Positions 50,798 through 60,700 of a stretch of DNA of 64,000 bases are shown here, piece by piece. This DNA is from Diacronema lutheri (lineage: Eukaryota > Haptophyta > Pavlovophyceae > Pavlovales > Pavlovaceae): assembly GCA_019448385.1 (NCBI GenBank), contig JAGTXO010000012.1:890501-954500 (forward strand), in the 5' to 3' direction. The notes under the pieces are model-generated. The model saw nothing but the letters and a program-made list of their open reading frames with translations, searched no databases and had not been told where the DNA came from. Both the position numbers and the translations under genes were made by a program. How positions within the stretch are numbered: position 1 is the stretch's first letter; each line of letters opens with the position of its first letter.

Positions 50798-52197
50798 ATG
50801 GGCGCCGGCAACTCGACGCCGGACATGCCGCGGACGCCCAACCGCGCCCTGGTGGTGCTGCCGATCAAGCCCACGGCGTCGAGCAGCCTCGCGGTGGAGG
50901 CGCCGACGACGCTGCCGCAGCAGGTGCGTCCCCGCGCCGGCCGCCGCGCGCGCGCGCATCGTGAGGCGGCGCGAGTCTCACGGCTCCGCGCATCCGGGCG
51001 CGGACGCGCGACGGCGCGCAGCTGGCCGGTCGGCTGACGGCCGAGGAGTTCAACGCGATCGTCGGCCTGGCGAACGAGACGCTCAAGCGGCACGGCGGCC
51101 TCGGCCTGCTTGTGCTGCTGCTCCCTCTGCTTCTCCTCGACCTGCTGTCGGTTGCGCTCCTCGCCCTGCTGAATCCGTGGCTGCTGCTCGCGCCGTGGGA
51201 CTTTGCGCTCGGCGACGTGGTGCTGCCCATCTCGCTCGAGTTTATCCTCTTCTTCTGCATCTTCCCAGGCATGCACCGGCGCTTGCGCGCGCGCGCGCGC
51301 GTGCGCCCGCGCCCGAGGCGCGTCGGGACGTGCCGCGCCTTGCGCCGCGCTCACTCCGCGCTGGCCCTCGCGCGCGCAGTGACCGTGTACGCGCTCAACC
51401 GCAAGATGGCCGCGACGCAAGCGCAGCTGCGCACGCAGCTCGACGAGTTGAGCGCGGCGTACGCCGAGCGCGGCATCTCGTTTGCGCTTCGGCAGCGCGT
51501 CGGCTCGGCGCGCGGCTGCAGCCTGTGGCTCGAGCTGTCGGTCGCTCCAGTCGTGACCGCGATCCTGCCCGTGCCCATCCCCGTACCCGCGCCCTATCCG
51601 ATGCTCGTCCACGGCGCCCACGCGCAGCACCCGCGCGCGGGCGCGGGCCCGCGCGCGGGCGGCGTGGAGCGCGTGGCGGCGACCGGTGCCCAAGGCGGCG
51701 GCGGCCCGCCGGCGGGCGACGCGGCGGAGGCGCCATCTTGCTCGCCGCCGCCGCCGAGCGCGGCCAGCGCTCGTGCTGGCGGCAATGCGCCCGGCGGCGA
51801 CAACGCGACGGCGGCCGGGTGGGGCGTCGCCGAGGCGATGGGCGCGCAGCTCGGCGCGCTGCACTCGGAGTGTGTGCGGCTGTTGCACGAGAACGGACTA
51901 CTGCGCGCCGAGCTCTTCGCGTGGCAGCAGGCGGCGCTGCACGCCAGCCAGCAGCAGCACGCCGTGGCGGCCGCGGCCGCCGGCGGGCAGCCGTTCGCCT
52001 GGGCGCCGCCGCACGAGGCGCGGCACGCCTTCGATTTTGAGACGCGCGGCCGGCCCGCGGGCGCGGCGCCCGGCGCGAGCCCCGGCGCCGGCGCGGCGGA
52101 GCATGGCGCGCGTTCGCCGCTCGGCTGCGGGTCGGGCGCGGCTGCGTCCGGCGCGGCGGCGTCGCCCGCGGCGCAGCAGCACTTGCACGTCGAGTAA
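50798..52197 (+). CDS. ERF4/Golgin-A7-like membrane protein
   Basis: Exons 50798..50923, 51022..51268 and 51380..52197, phase-consistent, 396 residues. The region about 20-175 fits the Golgin subfamily A member 7/ERF4 domain: 'LAGRLTAEEFNAIVGLANET' (gRit..eF...i..lN), two hydrophobic helices ('LGLLVLLLPLLLLDLLS', 'LPISLEFILFFCIFP'), 'VTVYALNRKMAATQAQ' and 'YAERGISFALRQRV...LWLEL'. ERF4/GOLGA7 pairs with a DHHC palmitoyltransferase (Erf2/ZDHHC9) at ER or Golgi for Ras palmitoylation. Intron 2 fits a GC donor (CAG|GCATGC); being 111 bp without a stop it could also be retained. The C-terminal half is low-complexity with a short coiled coil. Family call moderate. The stop is followed by a very AT-rich polyadenylation-like stretch. 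Confidence 0.6.
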
Positions 52198-52240
52198 AAA
52201 TATTTTTATAAAAAATAAAATAATAATAATTTAGCTCGCA

Positions 52241-52749
52241 GTGGCCGATGCGGCCGATGCGCGTGTCGCCCGCTCGGCCCTGGCTGCATTGGCTGCCGAT
52301 GAACCCGCAGCCGAGTGGGCGACACGCGCTTCGGCCGACTCGTTGAGTTCCGCGTTGGAGGGCGCGCCGACGGGCCCGCCGGCGGCCGCGCCACGCAACA
52401 AGGTGGACGCCGACAAGGCGAGCCGCGCCGCTCGCCGCGCTCGGGAGGCGAAGGGCGCGCGCCCCTCTGAACGTTGCGCGCCGTTGAACGGCTGCGTTAC
52501 TTAGTATCATGAACGAGCGCCCCACCAACTACCGGAAGCGGGCGCGCGTGCGGGGGGACCGGGGGAGGCATTTCAGTCGGTCGACGAGCTCGCGCAGGCG
52601 CTTCGGGAGGAATACATTGACCCTCTCGACACGCCGCTCTACAACATGGCGGTGCGTCGCTTTGAGGTCGACATCCGCCGGCACAACGTGACGCAAAGCG
52701 CGTGCGCGCAGCTTCGATGCGCGACCGCCGCAACCGCGCGCTTCTTTTG
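52241..52749 (+). other. Coding-like fragment(s), unrecognised
   Basis: A frame from 52241 codes 'MADAADARVARSALAALAAD' and ends at a stop at 52504. The same frame resumes at 52505-52749 with natural-looking sequence ('FQSVDELAQALREEYIDPLD', 'PLYNMAVRRFEVDIRRHN'). Either a small gene with an unseen intron, or the remnant of a gene or element next to the inverted-repeat element. No family is recognised. Composition is less GC-rich than in the neighbouring genes. Confidence 0.3.
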
Positions 52750-53101
52750 ACTCCCGTCAGCGTGTGTTGTTACATATACTAACGACGCTTACAGGCGGGT
52801 CAGCAGGAGGGGCGCGCACGGGGCCGAGGCTGGACAAACGGAGCGAGCGAAAGGGCGCACGCAACATCAGGCCACAGGAAGACCCTGTGCTACTAGGAAG
52901 CGCCGGTTGATAAAGGTGACTTCAACTTCCCATCTTGGGAGTTCCGTACTTGTCGACGTTTCAAACTTTGCCTCCGTACTTTTAGACAAATCGTCGAAAA
53001 GTACGGAGGCGCCGTCGAAAAGTACGGAGGCGCCGTCGAAAAGTACGGAGGCGCCGTACTTTTCGACGTGTTATTCCGTACTTTTCGACGCGCAGCTGAA
53101 C

Positions 53102-53680
53102 TCACTTAGCTCTCTGCTGCTCGAGCTCCGGGCAGCTCCTCTTGTTGTGCCCGGGCCTCCCGCACTGCTTGCAGCAGTTCTGCTTCCGCTGGTTCACTTC
53201 GCCATGCGGCTGCTGCTGCGCGCCCATGCTTGTCTTGCGGCGCTTTTTGGGAACGTCTTCAGACGAATCATCGTAGTCCTCCCAGTCCTCCTCGCCGCCG
53301 GCCGGAGGGGGCGCCGGCGCCGGCGAGCCGGCCACAGCAAAGCAGTGGCCGCATAGGTAGTCGCCGTCGCCCTCGCCGTTGCAGACCTTATCGCAGAAGA
53401 TGGCCGCGTGGATAGTTTTGGGTCCAGCGTCGAAAAGTACGGAGTCCGGGCGGAGTCCGGGCGAAAGTTTGCAAACATTTTGGAAGTGTCTAAGGCCCGT
53501 TCCCTGTAAACTTTTTGGCGTCAAGTTTACGAAATTTGGGGTTTCGGCATATGTGACGATACCGAAAATCCATGGCGGCGCAAAATCGAACAGGGGCCCG
53601 AAGAGCGTCACGATTTTTGTCTGCAGAAATTTTTGTCTCCAGGGAACGCCCCCCCCCCCCCCCCCGTTCCCTGGAGACAA
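53102..53680 (-). CDS. Zinc-knuckle ORF inside the inverted-repeat element
   Basis: 192-codon ORF whose first part is the palindrome read through, so the meaningful portion is roughly the last 110 residues. These contain a Cys/His-rich piece ('FCDKVCNGEGDGDYLCGHC'), an acidic stretch, a basic patch ('PKKRRKTS', NLS-like) and a terminal CCHC zinc knuckle ('CKQCGRPGHNKRSC'). The GHNKRxC form is common at the C-terminus of MULE- and piggyBac-type transposases. No catalytic DDE region is present, so it may be a transposase tail or a captured accessory gene. Confidence 0.5.
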   Translation of the reverse strand: MSPGNGGGGGGVPWRQKFLQTKIVTLFGPLFDFAPPWIFGIVTYAETPNFVNLTPKSLQGTGLRHFQNVCKLSPGLRPDSVLFDAGPKTIHAAIFCDKVCNGEGDGDYLCGHCFAVAGSPAPAPPPAGGEEDWEDYDDSSEDVPKKRRKTSMGAQQQPHGEVNQRKQNCCKQCGRPGHNKRSCPELEQQRAK

Positions 53681-53820
53681 AAATTTCTGCAGACAAAAAT
53701 CGTGACGCTCTTCGGGCCCCTGTTCGATTTTGCGCCGCCATGGATTTTCGGTATCGTCACATATGCCGAAACCCCAAATTTCGTAAACTTGACGCCAAAA
53801 AGTTTACAGGGAACGGGCCT
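53493..53820. repeat. 156-bp perfect inverted repeat with 16-nt poly-C loop
   Basis: Left arm 53493-53648 and right arm 53665-53820 are exact reverse complements; the loop is 16 C. The right arm abuts the right terminal repeat of the element. Such a long perfect palindrome is unstable and implies recent formation, or an assembly fold-back. Confidence 0.95.
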
Positions 53821-53970
53821 AAAAGTACGGAGGCAAAGTTTGAAACGTCGAAAAGTACGGAACTCCCTTCAATCTTTGTCCAGCGAAATAACGGCCGCGG
53901 CTGCCCGCTCTGGTCGCAGGCGGCTCGCGCGCGCGGACGAGGAAGGGGCGCGGGTCGGCCCGCGCGCGCC

Positions 53971-54775
53971 ATGAGCACGAGTGCCTCGCAGACCGACCTG
54001 CACCACAAGGTACGCGCCGAAGGCCCGCGCCGTCGAGCTGCGGCGCGCGCGCGCGCTGCGCACCTCACGCGCGGTCGCGCGCCACGGCGCGCGCGCGCGC
54101 GCGGTCGCGCGCGCGGCGCAGATGAGTAAGAAGATTGCGCAGCTGACCAAGGTGATCTACCATCTCAACTCCAAGGGCGAGGACCACGACGCGCAGCTCG
54201 CGCAGCTCGCGGCCGCGTACGAGGGCGAGATTGATGACATCATCCGCGACGCGGCGCAGCGCATCGAAAACCACCGCGCCGCCGCCGCGCGCGCGGCGGC
54301 GCGCGAGGCGGACCGCACGGCGCTGCTTGACGCGAAGAAGGCGTACGAGCGCGAGACGTCGGCCGCGCGCGCGCAGCTCGCGCAGGCGCGAGCGGACGCC
54401 GCGGCGGCGGTCGCGGACGCGCGGCGTGCAGCCGAGTGCAAGGCGACAGAGCTCGCGGCCGACGTCGCGGCGGCCAAGGACGAGCTCGCGGCGGCGATGC
54501 GCGCGTTCGCAGCAACGGCCGCGGCGCTCGAGGACAAGGCCGCCGCCGCCGCGCGCGATGCGGACGGCGCGCGCGTCGCCGAGGTTGAGACGACGGTGCG
54601 CGAGCACAACGCCAAGTACGCGCAGATGCTGCGCGAGAGGCTCAATGCCGAGGAGGAGCAGAGGGCGCGCGCGGACGAGGCGGAGCGAGGCGCGGAGCAG
54701 GCGCGCGCGCAGGCGGACGCGGCGCAGCGCGATGCGGCCGCCGCTCGGCGCGCCGCCGAGGTTGCCGACGCGCGC

Positions 54776-54809
<34 letters not shown>

Positions 54810-57761
54810 GCGGCGACGCGGCGGGCGCGCGCGACGCGGTGCGCGCCGCCGCGGCGGACGCGGACACGGCGCGCGCCGACGCGGCACGCGCGCGCGACGA
54901 GGCGGGCGCGGCGCGCGCCGACGCGGCCGCCGCGCGCCGCGAGCTCGCCGCCGAGCGCGCGGGCCGCGCGGCCGACGCGGACGCCGCCGCGCGCGCGGCG
55001 GACGGTGCGACGCTCAAGGCGTCGGCGGCGGACGGCGCGGCGAGGCGCGCGCTCTCCGAGTACGCGGCGCAGCTCGCGGCGGCAGAGGAGCGCGCGGTGG
55101 CGCTCGAGCGCGAGCGCGACGCCGCGCGCGCCGACGCCGCCGCGCAGCGTGACGCCGCGTCCTCGTCGCTCGAGCGCGTGTCCGACACGGCCGCGTCTGC
55201 CGACAAGCTGCGAGCTGCCCTTGCCGAGCGCGAGGCGCAGCTCGCGCGCCGGCGGGAGGAGCTCGTGGCGGCGAGCACGCGCGCGGACGCAGCGACCGCG
55301 CGCGCCGACGCCGCCGACGCCGCCGCCGCCGCCGATGGGGCGCGCGCCGCCGCCGCAGAGGCGGACGTGGCTGCCGAGCGTGCGGCGAGTCGCGCGCGCC
55401 TCATCGAGGCGCACGCCGACCACGAGCGTAGGCGGCGCGCGGACGACGAGGCGCACGCCGCGGCGCTCGGCGCGCTGCAGGCGAAGCTGAACGCCGCGCT
55501 CGCCGATGCAACCGCCGCCGCGGCCGACGAGGCGGCGGCGTCCGAGCGCGCGGCGCGCGACCGGCTCGCAGCGGCGGGCGCGGCGGCGGCGGCCGATGCG
55601 GCGGCGGCGTCCGAGCGGCACGCCGCGGCGATGGCCGCGCTCGTCGAGCGCTCGGAGGAGCAGCGCCTCGCGCTCGAGGCGGCGGCGGCCGACGCCGCCA
55701 CCGCCGCGCGCGCCGAGCTCGGCGCTGCGCGCGCCGAGCTCGACGCGCTGCGCGCGCTCTCCGCGGGCGAGGCCGAGTCGGCGGCCGCGCGGCTCGCGCG
55801 CGAGGCGGCCGCGGCCGAGGCCGCGGCGAGCGCGCTCGCCGACGAGCGCGCGCGGCGCGAGGCGTCCGAGGCGCGCGAGGCCGCGGCGAGCGCGCGCGCC
55901 GACGAGGCGCTCGCCGCCGCCGCCGCCGCCGCGCAGGCCGCCGCCGACGCGACGGTGGTGCGCGAGGCGGCGGAGCTCGGCGGCGCGGCGGCGGCGGAGG
56001 AGCGGTCGGCGGCGCTCGACGCGGCGGCGCGCGCGGGCGCGCAGGCGGCGGCGGCGGCGCAGCGCGCGGACGCCGCCGACCGCGACGCGCGCGCCGCCGC
56101 CGCTCGTGCCGACGCCGCGGAGCGCGCCCTCGCCGACGCGCGCGCCGAGCTCGGCGCGCGCGCGCGGCTCTCGGACAGCGAGGTGGCGGCGCTCCGGCAG
56201 CAGCTCGCCGATGCGCGGCGCGGCGCGGCCGCGGCGGCCGCGCAGCTCGACGGCGCGCTCGCCGACGCGGCGCGCGCGCGCGAGGCCGCCGCCGCCGAGG
56301 TCGCCGCGCTGCGCGCCGACACAGACGCGCGCGCGGCGGAGGCGGCGGCGGCGCACGACGCGGCGCTCGCCGACGCGCGCGCGGCCGCCGCGGCGGAGGG
56401 GCGGCAGCGCGCGGGCGCGCACGCAGCGCTCGAGGCCGCGCGCGCTGAGGCCGCCGCCGCCGCCGACGCGCAGGCCGCCGCGCACGCGGCCTCGCTCGCC
56501 GACGCGCGCGCGGACGCGGACGCGGCCGAGGCGCGCGCGCGCATCGGCGGCGCCGACGGCGCGCGCGCCGACGCGGCGGCAGCGGCGGCGCGCGCGGCGG
56601 CGCAGTTCGACGAGGCGCTGCGCGCGCAGCGCGAGGCCGCGCAGCGAGCCGCCGACGCGTCCGCGCGCGACGCGTCGCGCGCCGCGTCGCGCGCCGCCGA
56701 CGAGCTCGCGGCCGCGCGCGCGAGCGCCGACGCCGCCGCCGCCGCGCGCGACGCGGCGCTCGCCGCGCGCGGCGCCGAGGCGGCGCGCGCGGACGCGGCG
56801 GAGCGCCGCGCGGCGGAGTCGGAGCTCGCGCGCGAGCGCGCCGCCGAGGCCGCGCGCCGCGCCGCCGTCGACGCGGCCGCCGACGCGGAGCGGCGGCGCG
56901 CGGACGCGCTTGCGCACGCCGACGCGATCGCCGCCGATGCGCTCGCCGCGCTGCGCGCCGACGCGCTCGACGCGGCGGCGGTCGCGGCGGAGCGGCTGTC
57001 CGAGCTTGAGGCGGAGCGTGACGGCCTCGCCGCGCAGGTCGCGCTGCGCGAGTCGCGCGCCGAGGACGTGGCGGAGATCGGCCGGCTGCGCGAGGCGCTG
57101 CTCGACGCGCAGGCCGGGCTGAAGCGCGCACACGAGGAGCTGCGCTATTTTAAGCTCGAGCTCATCGTACGCGCGCGCGCGCGTGCGCACACGCGCGACC
57201 GAAGCGCTGCCGCGCCTGCCGCGCGCCGAGCCCCAAGCGCGCGTGACTCCGCGCCAATCTGCGCCTGCGCCCCGCCCCGCCCCGTCCTGGCCCGTCCTGT
57301 TTCCCCTCTGTTGGGGCCGTTGGCACTTTGGGCAGAACCGAGAGACCAACTTCAACAAGGTCTTCAACGCAAACCCGAGGGTGGGCGTGCTCTCGCCCTT
57401 CGCAGCAGCGGCGGGCGGCGGGCCGCCGCAGCTCGCAACGGGCGGCAAGCCGTTCTCGACGACGGGCGCCGTCGACGGCGCGCCGGCCCTGCACGTGAGC
57501 GCCACGGCCGCTCGCGCGCCCGTCCGCGCCGACCGTCGGGCGGGCGCAGCTTCCCCTCACGGCCGCCTCGCTGCCCCCCTCCCCCTCCCTCTGGCTGCGC
57601 GTCCTCGCGCTCGCGCCGCCGCAGGCCGCACCGCGACGGCTGTCCGGCCCCCCGCCAACCGGTCGAGTGCAGCGCGCCAACTCGATCAGCGCGGCGGCAG
57701 CTGCGAGCGGCGGCCACAGCAGCGCGCGCACGGCCTCGAGGCCCGGCTCTGCCGGCAATAG
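53971..57761 (+). CDS. FAM184-like coiled-coil protein
   Basis: Exons 53971..54009, 54122..57166 and 57336..57761, all phase 0, 1,169 residues. The N-terminus 'MSTSASQTDLHHK' splices to 'MSKKIAQLTKVIYHLNSKGE', the diagnostic start of the FAM184 domain, followed by 'DHDAQLAQLAAAYEGEIDDI'. About 950 residues of Ala/Arg/Asp-rich coiled coil follow. The C-terminal FAM184 signature returns at 'ELRYFKLELI' + 'NRETNFNKVFNANPRVGVLS', across the second splice site, which validates it. FAM184 proteins are found in flagellated lineages with poorly known, cytoskeleton-related roles. The Pro/Arg-rich tail after residue 1060 is disordered. Confidence 0.85.
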
Positions 57762-57790
57762 ATAGAGTCGGCGCGCTGTCAGCAGCCCAC

Positions 57791-60700
57791 TCAGATGGCA
57801 AGCAAATTGGCCACGGGCTCCAAGAGCACCTCGGTCAGCATGTGGCGCGCGCCGAGCGGCAGCCGGCGCGCGAGCATCGAGAAGAGCGGCGCGCCGACCG
57901 CGAGCGCGGGGTCGCCGACCAGCACCTTGCCCGCGTAGATCTCGGCGAGCGCGAGCAGCACGCCCGCCCTCCACGCGCCCTCGTCCGCGAGGGCCGCGTT
58001 CGAGAGGGAGGAGAGGGCGATAGTGGCGCAGAGCGCGGCGGCGATCGCGAGCTGCAACAACCAGACGAGCACCTCGCGCCATGGCCTCGGCTCGGACGCC
58101 CACAGCTGCGCGTCTGCCGCCTCCCACTCGGCGATCCGAGCGTACGCCTCGAGCAGCGCGGCCGGCGCCGCGGCCGCGTCCGTGCGCGCGCGCGCGCGCC
58201 GCAGCGCGAGGAGCAGCTCGTGGTTGGCGACGGCGACGTCGAGGCGCACGTCGGCGAGCTGCACCGGCCGGCCGCTCTCAAACGGGCTGCGCGCGTACGC
58301 CGCGCGCACAATGTCGACCGGGCCCGAGCCGGGCGCGGCGCGCGCGTCGGCGGCGCGGGCGCGTTGCGCGGCGCCGTCGGCAGCATCGCGCGCGAGATTG
58401 GCGTAGAGCGCGGCCTTGGCGCCCGACCACAGGCGCGTGGTGAAGAAGGCCTTTGCGCGCGCGCCGCCGCCGAGCTGACGCCAAAACGCCGCGGCGGACA
58501 CATCGGGGACGTCGGTCACAAGCGCGACGGGCACGAAGCGGAGGGGTGGGCAGCCGGCGGGCGGCGCGTCCGCGGCGGGCAGCTCGCACATGCGGCCGCT
58601 CACCCAGACAGTGAGCGGCCGCGCCACTGCCGCCACCGCCGCCGCGCCGAGCTCAAAGGGCAGCGACCGGCGCGCACCCTCGCCGCCGCCGTCGCCAATG
58701 TCGGACCGCCGCGGCGCGCGCGCGGCCTGCCGCGCACCGCGCCGCGGGCTCGGCGACGAGCTCGGCGGCGGCCCGGACGCGACGGAGTTGGACGCGGCGG
58801 GCTCGGACGCGGTGGGCCCAAGCGCACGCGCCGGCGGTGCGCGGGCAACGGCCGGCTCGCCCGCCGCGTGCGCGCCGTCAGCAGCCGCGCCCGTCCGCGC
58901 GGCCGCGAGCGGGTCGAGCGCGAGCGATGCGCGCGTCGACTCGCCGGCAGGCAGATCGTCGACCGGCGCCGTCGGCCGCGCCACGCCGTCCTCGCCGCTG
59001 CCGCCGCCGCCGCCCTCTCGCGCGCCGGCCGCATGGTCGCACGCGCTTACATAAAAGCCGACGAGCTCGCCGCGGCGCGTGCGCACGGCGAGAAGGCCGT
59101 CGATGGGGAGGAGCAAGGACAGCAGCGGGCGCTGCTCGGCGGCAGCTGCGCGCGCGCTCTCGATCGGCGCGCGCTGCTGCCGGTCGGACGGCTGCGGCGG
59201 CTGGCGAGCGCTCTCGGCGGGCGCGTCCTGCGTCGAGCCGTGCTCCATCCACTCCCCCTCCGCGTGGCCGCGCACGTAGGCGCGCGCGTGCCCGCTCAGC
59301 GCGCTACGCGGCCGCACGTACAGCAGGCGGTGCTCGCTCGGCTGCGGCGATGCGCGCACATCGGCGTCGCTCACTGGCGCGAGCTTGGGGAGCGCGCGCG
59401 CCGCGCCCGCCACACCCGCGTCGCCCACCGCCGCGTCGCCCGCCTCCGCATCGCCCGCCGTGGTCGACGCGTGCGGCGCGGGCCGTGGATGCATCGCGCG
59501 CGCGCCCGCAGCCGCGCGCGCCCGGGCGTGCAGGCTCTCGAGCTGCGCCCGACGGTTCGCAAAGCGAAAGAGGCGCGCGAGCAGCCACTCGGCCGGGTAG
59601 CCGGCGACGATGGCGAGCGCGGCCGCGGTGAGGAGCTGCGCGGGGGAGGGGTTGGCGTCAACAGTGCCGAGGAGCAGCAGCACGATTGCCGTCTCGAGGA
59701 GAAGCACGTTCACGAGCCGCATCACGCGCTGCTTGCACGTCTCGAGCTCGCCGGGCGCGCGCATGAGCCACGCGACGAGCGTCGAGTGGCGAAGCAGCGC
59801 CGCGCCCACCTGCTGCCAGAAGGAGCCGCGCTCCCACTCCGCCCAACGCGGCAAGTTCGGCTCGCGCTCGACCTGCGCGTCCTTGGCGAACGCCACGAGC
59901 ATGAGCAGCACGCCGCACCCTACCAGCACGGCGACCGCAACGCCGCCGAGTGCGCGCAGCTGCAGCGGGGCGTCCGCCGTCACGTCGGCGCGCAGGCTGA
60001 TGTCATTCAGCTCGACCGTGCCCAGCCCCGTCCCCGGTTCGGCGCTCGCCGCCGCGTCGAAGGCGCGGATCACCGCGACAAAGTCTGCGCAGCGCGCACG
60101 CGCGCACGGCGCGCGGCGCACGGCGCGCGGCGCATGCGGCGCGGTCGGCATCGGCTTGCGGGTGCGGTGGGGTAGCGATGCGTCGGCCGCGCAGGCGGGG
60201 CACGCGGTCGCGCGCGGGCGCGCGCACCGGTGAGGTGTTCGCAGCCGCAGCACAGCACGCCTCCGCTCACGCCGAGCGCCGTGCAGCCCGCGCCGTCCCA
60301 GCTGTCCCGCCGCTCGTCCCAAAACGCACACTTTGGCGTGCCCACGTAGCTCGTGGGCAGTGGGATGGAGATGTTGAAGACGCCGGACGAGCTTCCTGTG
60401 CCGTTGACCGGCAGCTCCGCTGTGCCATTGAGCAGCGTGACGCCGACGATGGTCGTTCCGAGCGTCGCGCCCTCGCCTGCCGGCGTGGACGCGCGGAAGT
60501 TTGGCAGCGAGACGAGGAGTACGCTCAGCTGCACGGGGGAGGAGGCGCGCGAGAGCACGTCGGCGAGGAGCGCGGTCGAGACCGAGAGCGCCGCGCCCGT
60601 CGATCCGAAGCCCTCCTTGTCCGAGTCGGAGAGCGCGAGCACCTCCTCCCCGCTGCTCCCGTTGAGCGCGCCAGGGCGCAGCCGCGCGAGCGCGACGCGC

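Larger units (their letters stand above)
52937..53867. mobile_element. DNA-transposon-like element with 47-bp terminal inverted repeats
   Basis: A 931-bp unit bounded by 47-bp inverted repeats (52937-52983 and 53821-53867) that match at 46 of 47 positions and start GGGAGTTCCGTACTT. Inside the left end, a 21-bp subrepeat (GTCGAAAAGTACGGAGGCGCC) occurs three times in tandem at 52993-53055, with inverted copies just after. The right part contains a 156-bp perfect palindrome ending exactly at the right repeat. An internal minus-strand ORF carries zinc-knuckle motifs. No target-site duplication is obvious. The base composition is distinctly more AT-rich than the flanks. Probably a non-autonomous or decayed DNA transposon of unknown superfamily. 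Confidence 0.65.

Noticed and set aside
53102-53680. Retroelement nucleocapsid as origin of the zinc knuckle
   Set aside because: The element is bounded by inverted, not direct, repeats and no other retroelement part is present; a DNA-transposon origin fits better.
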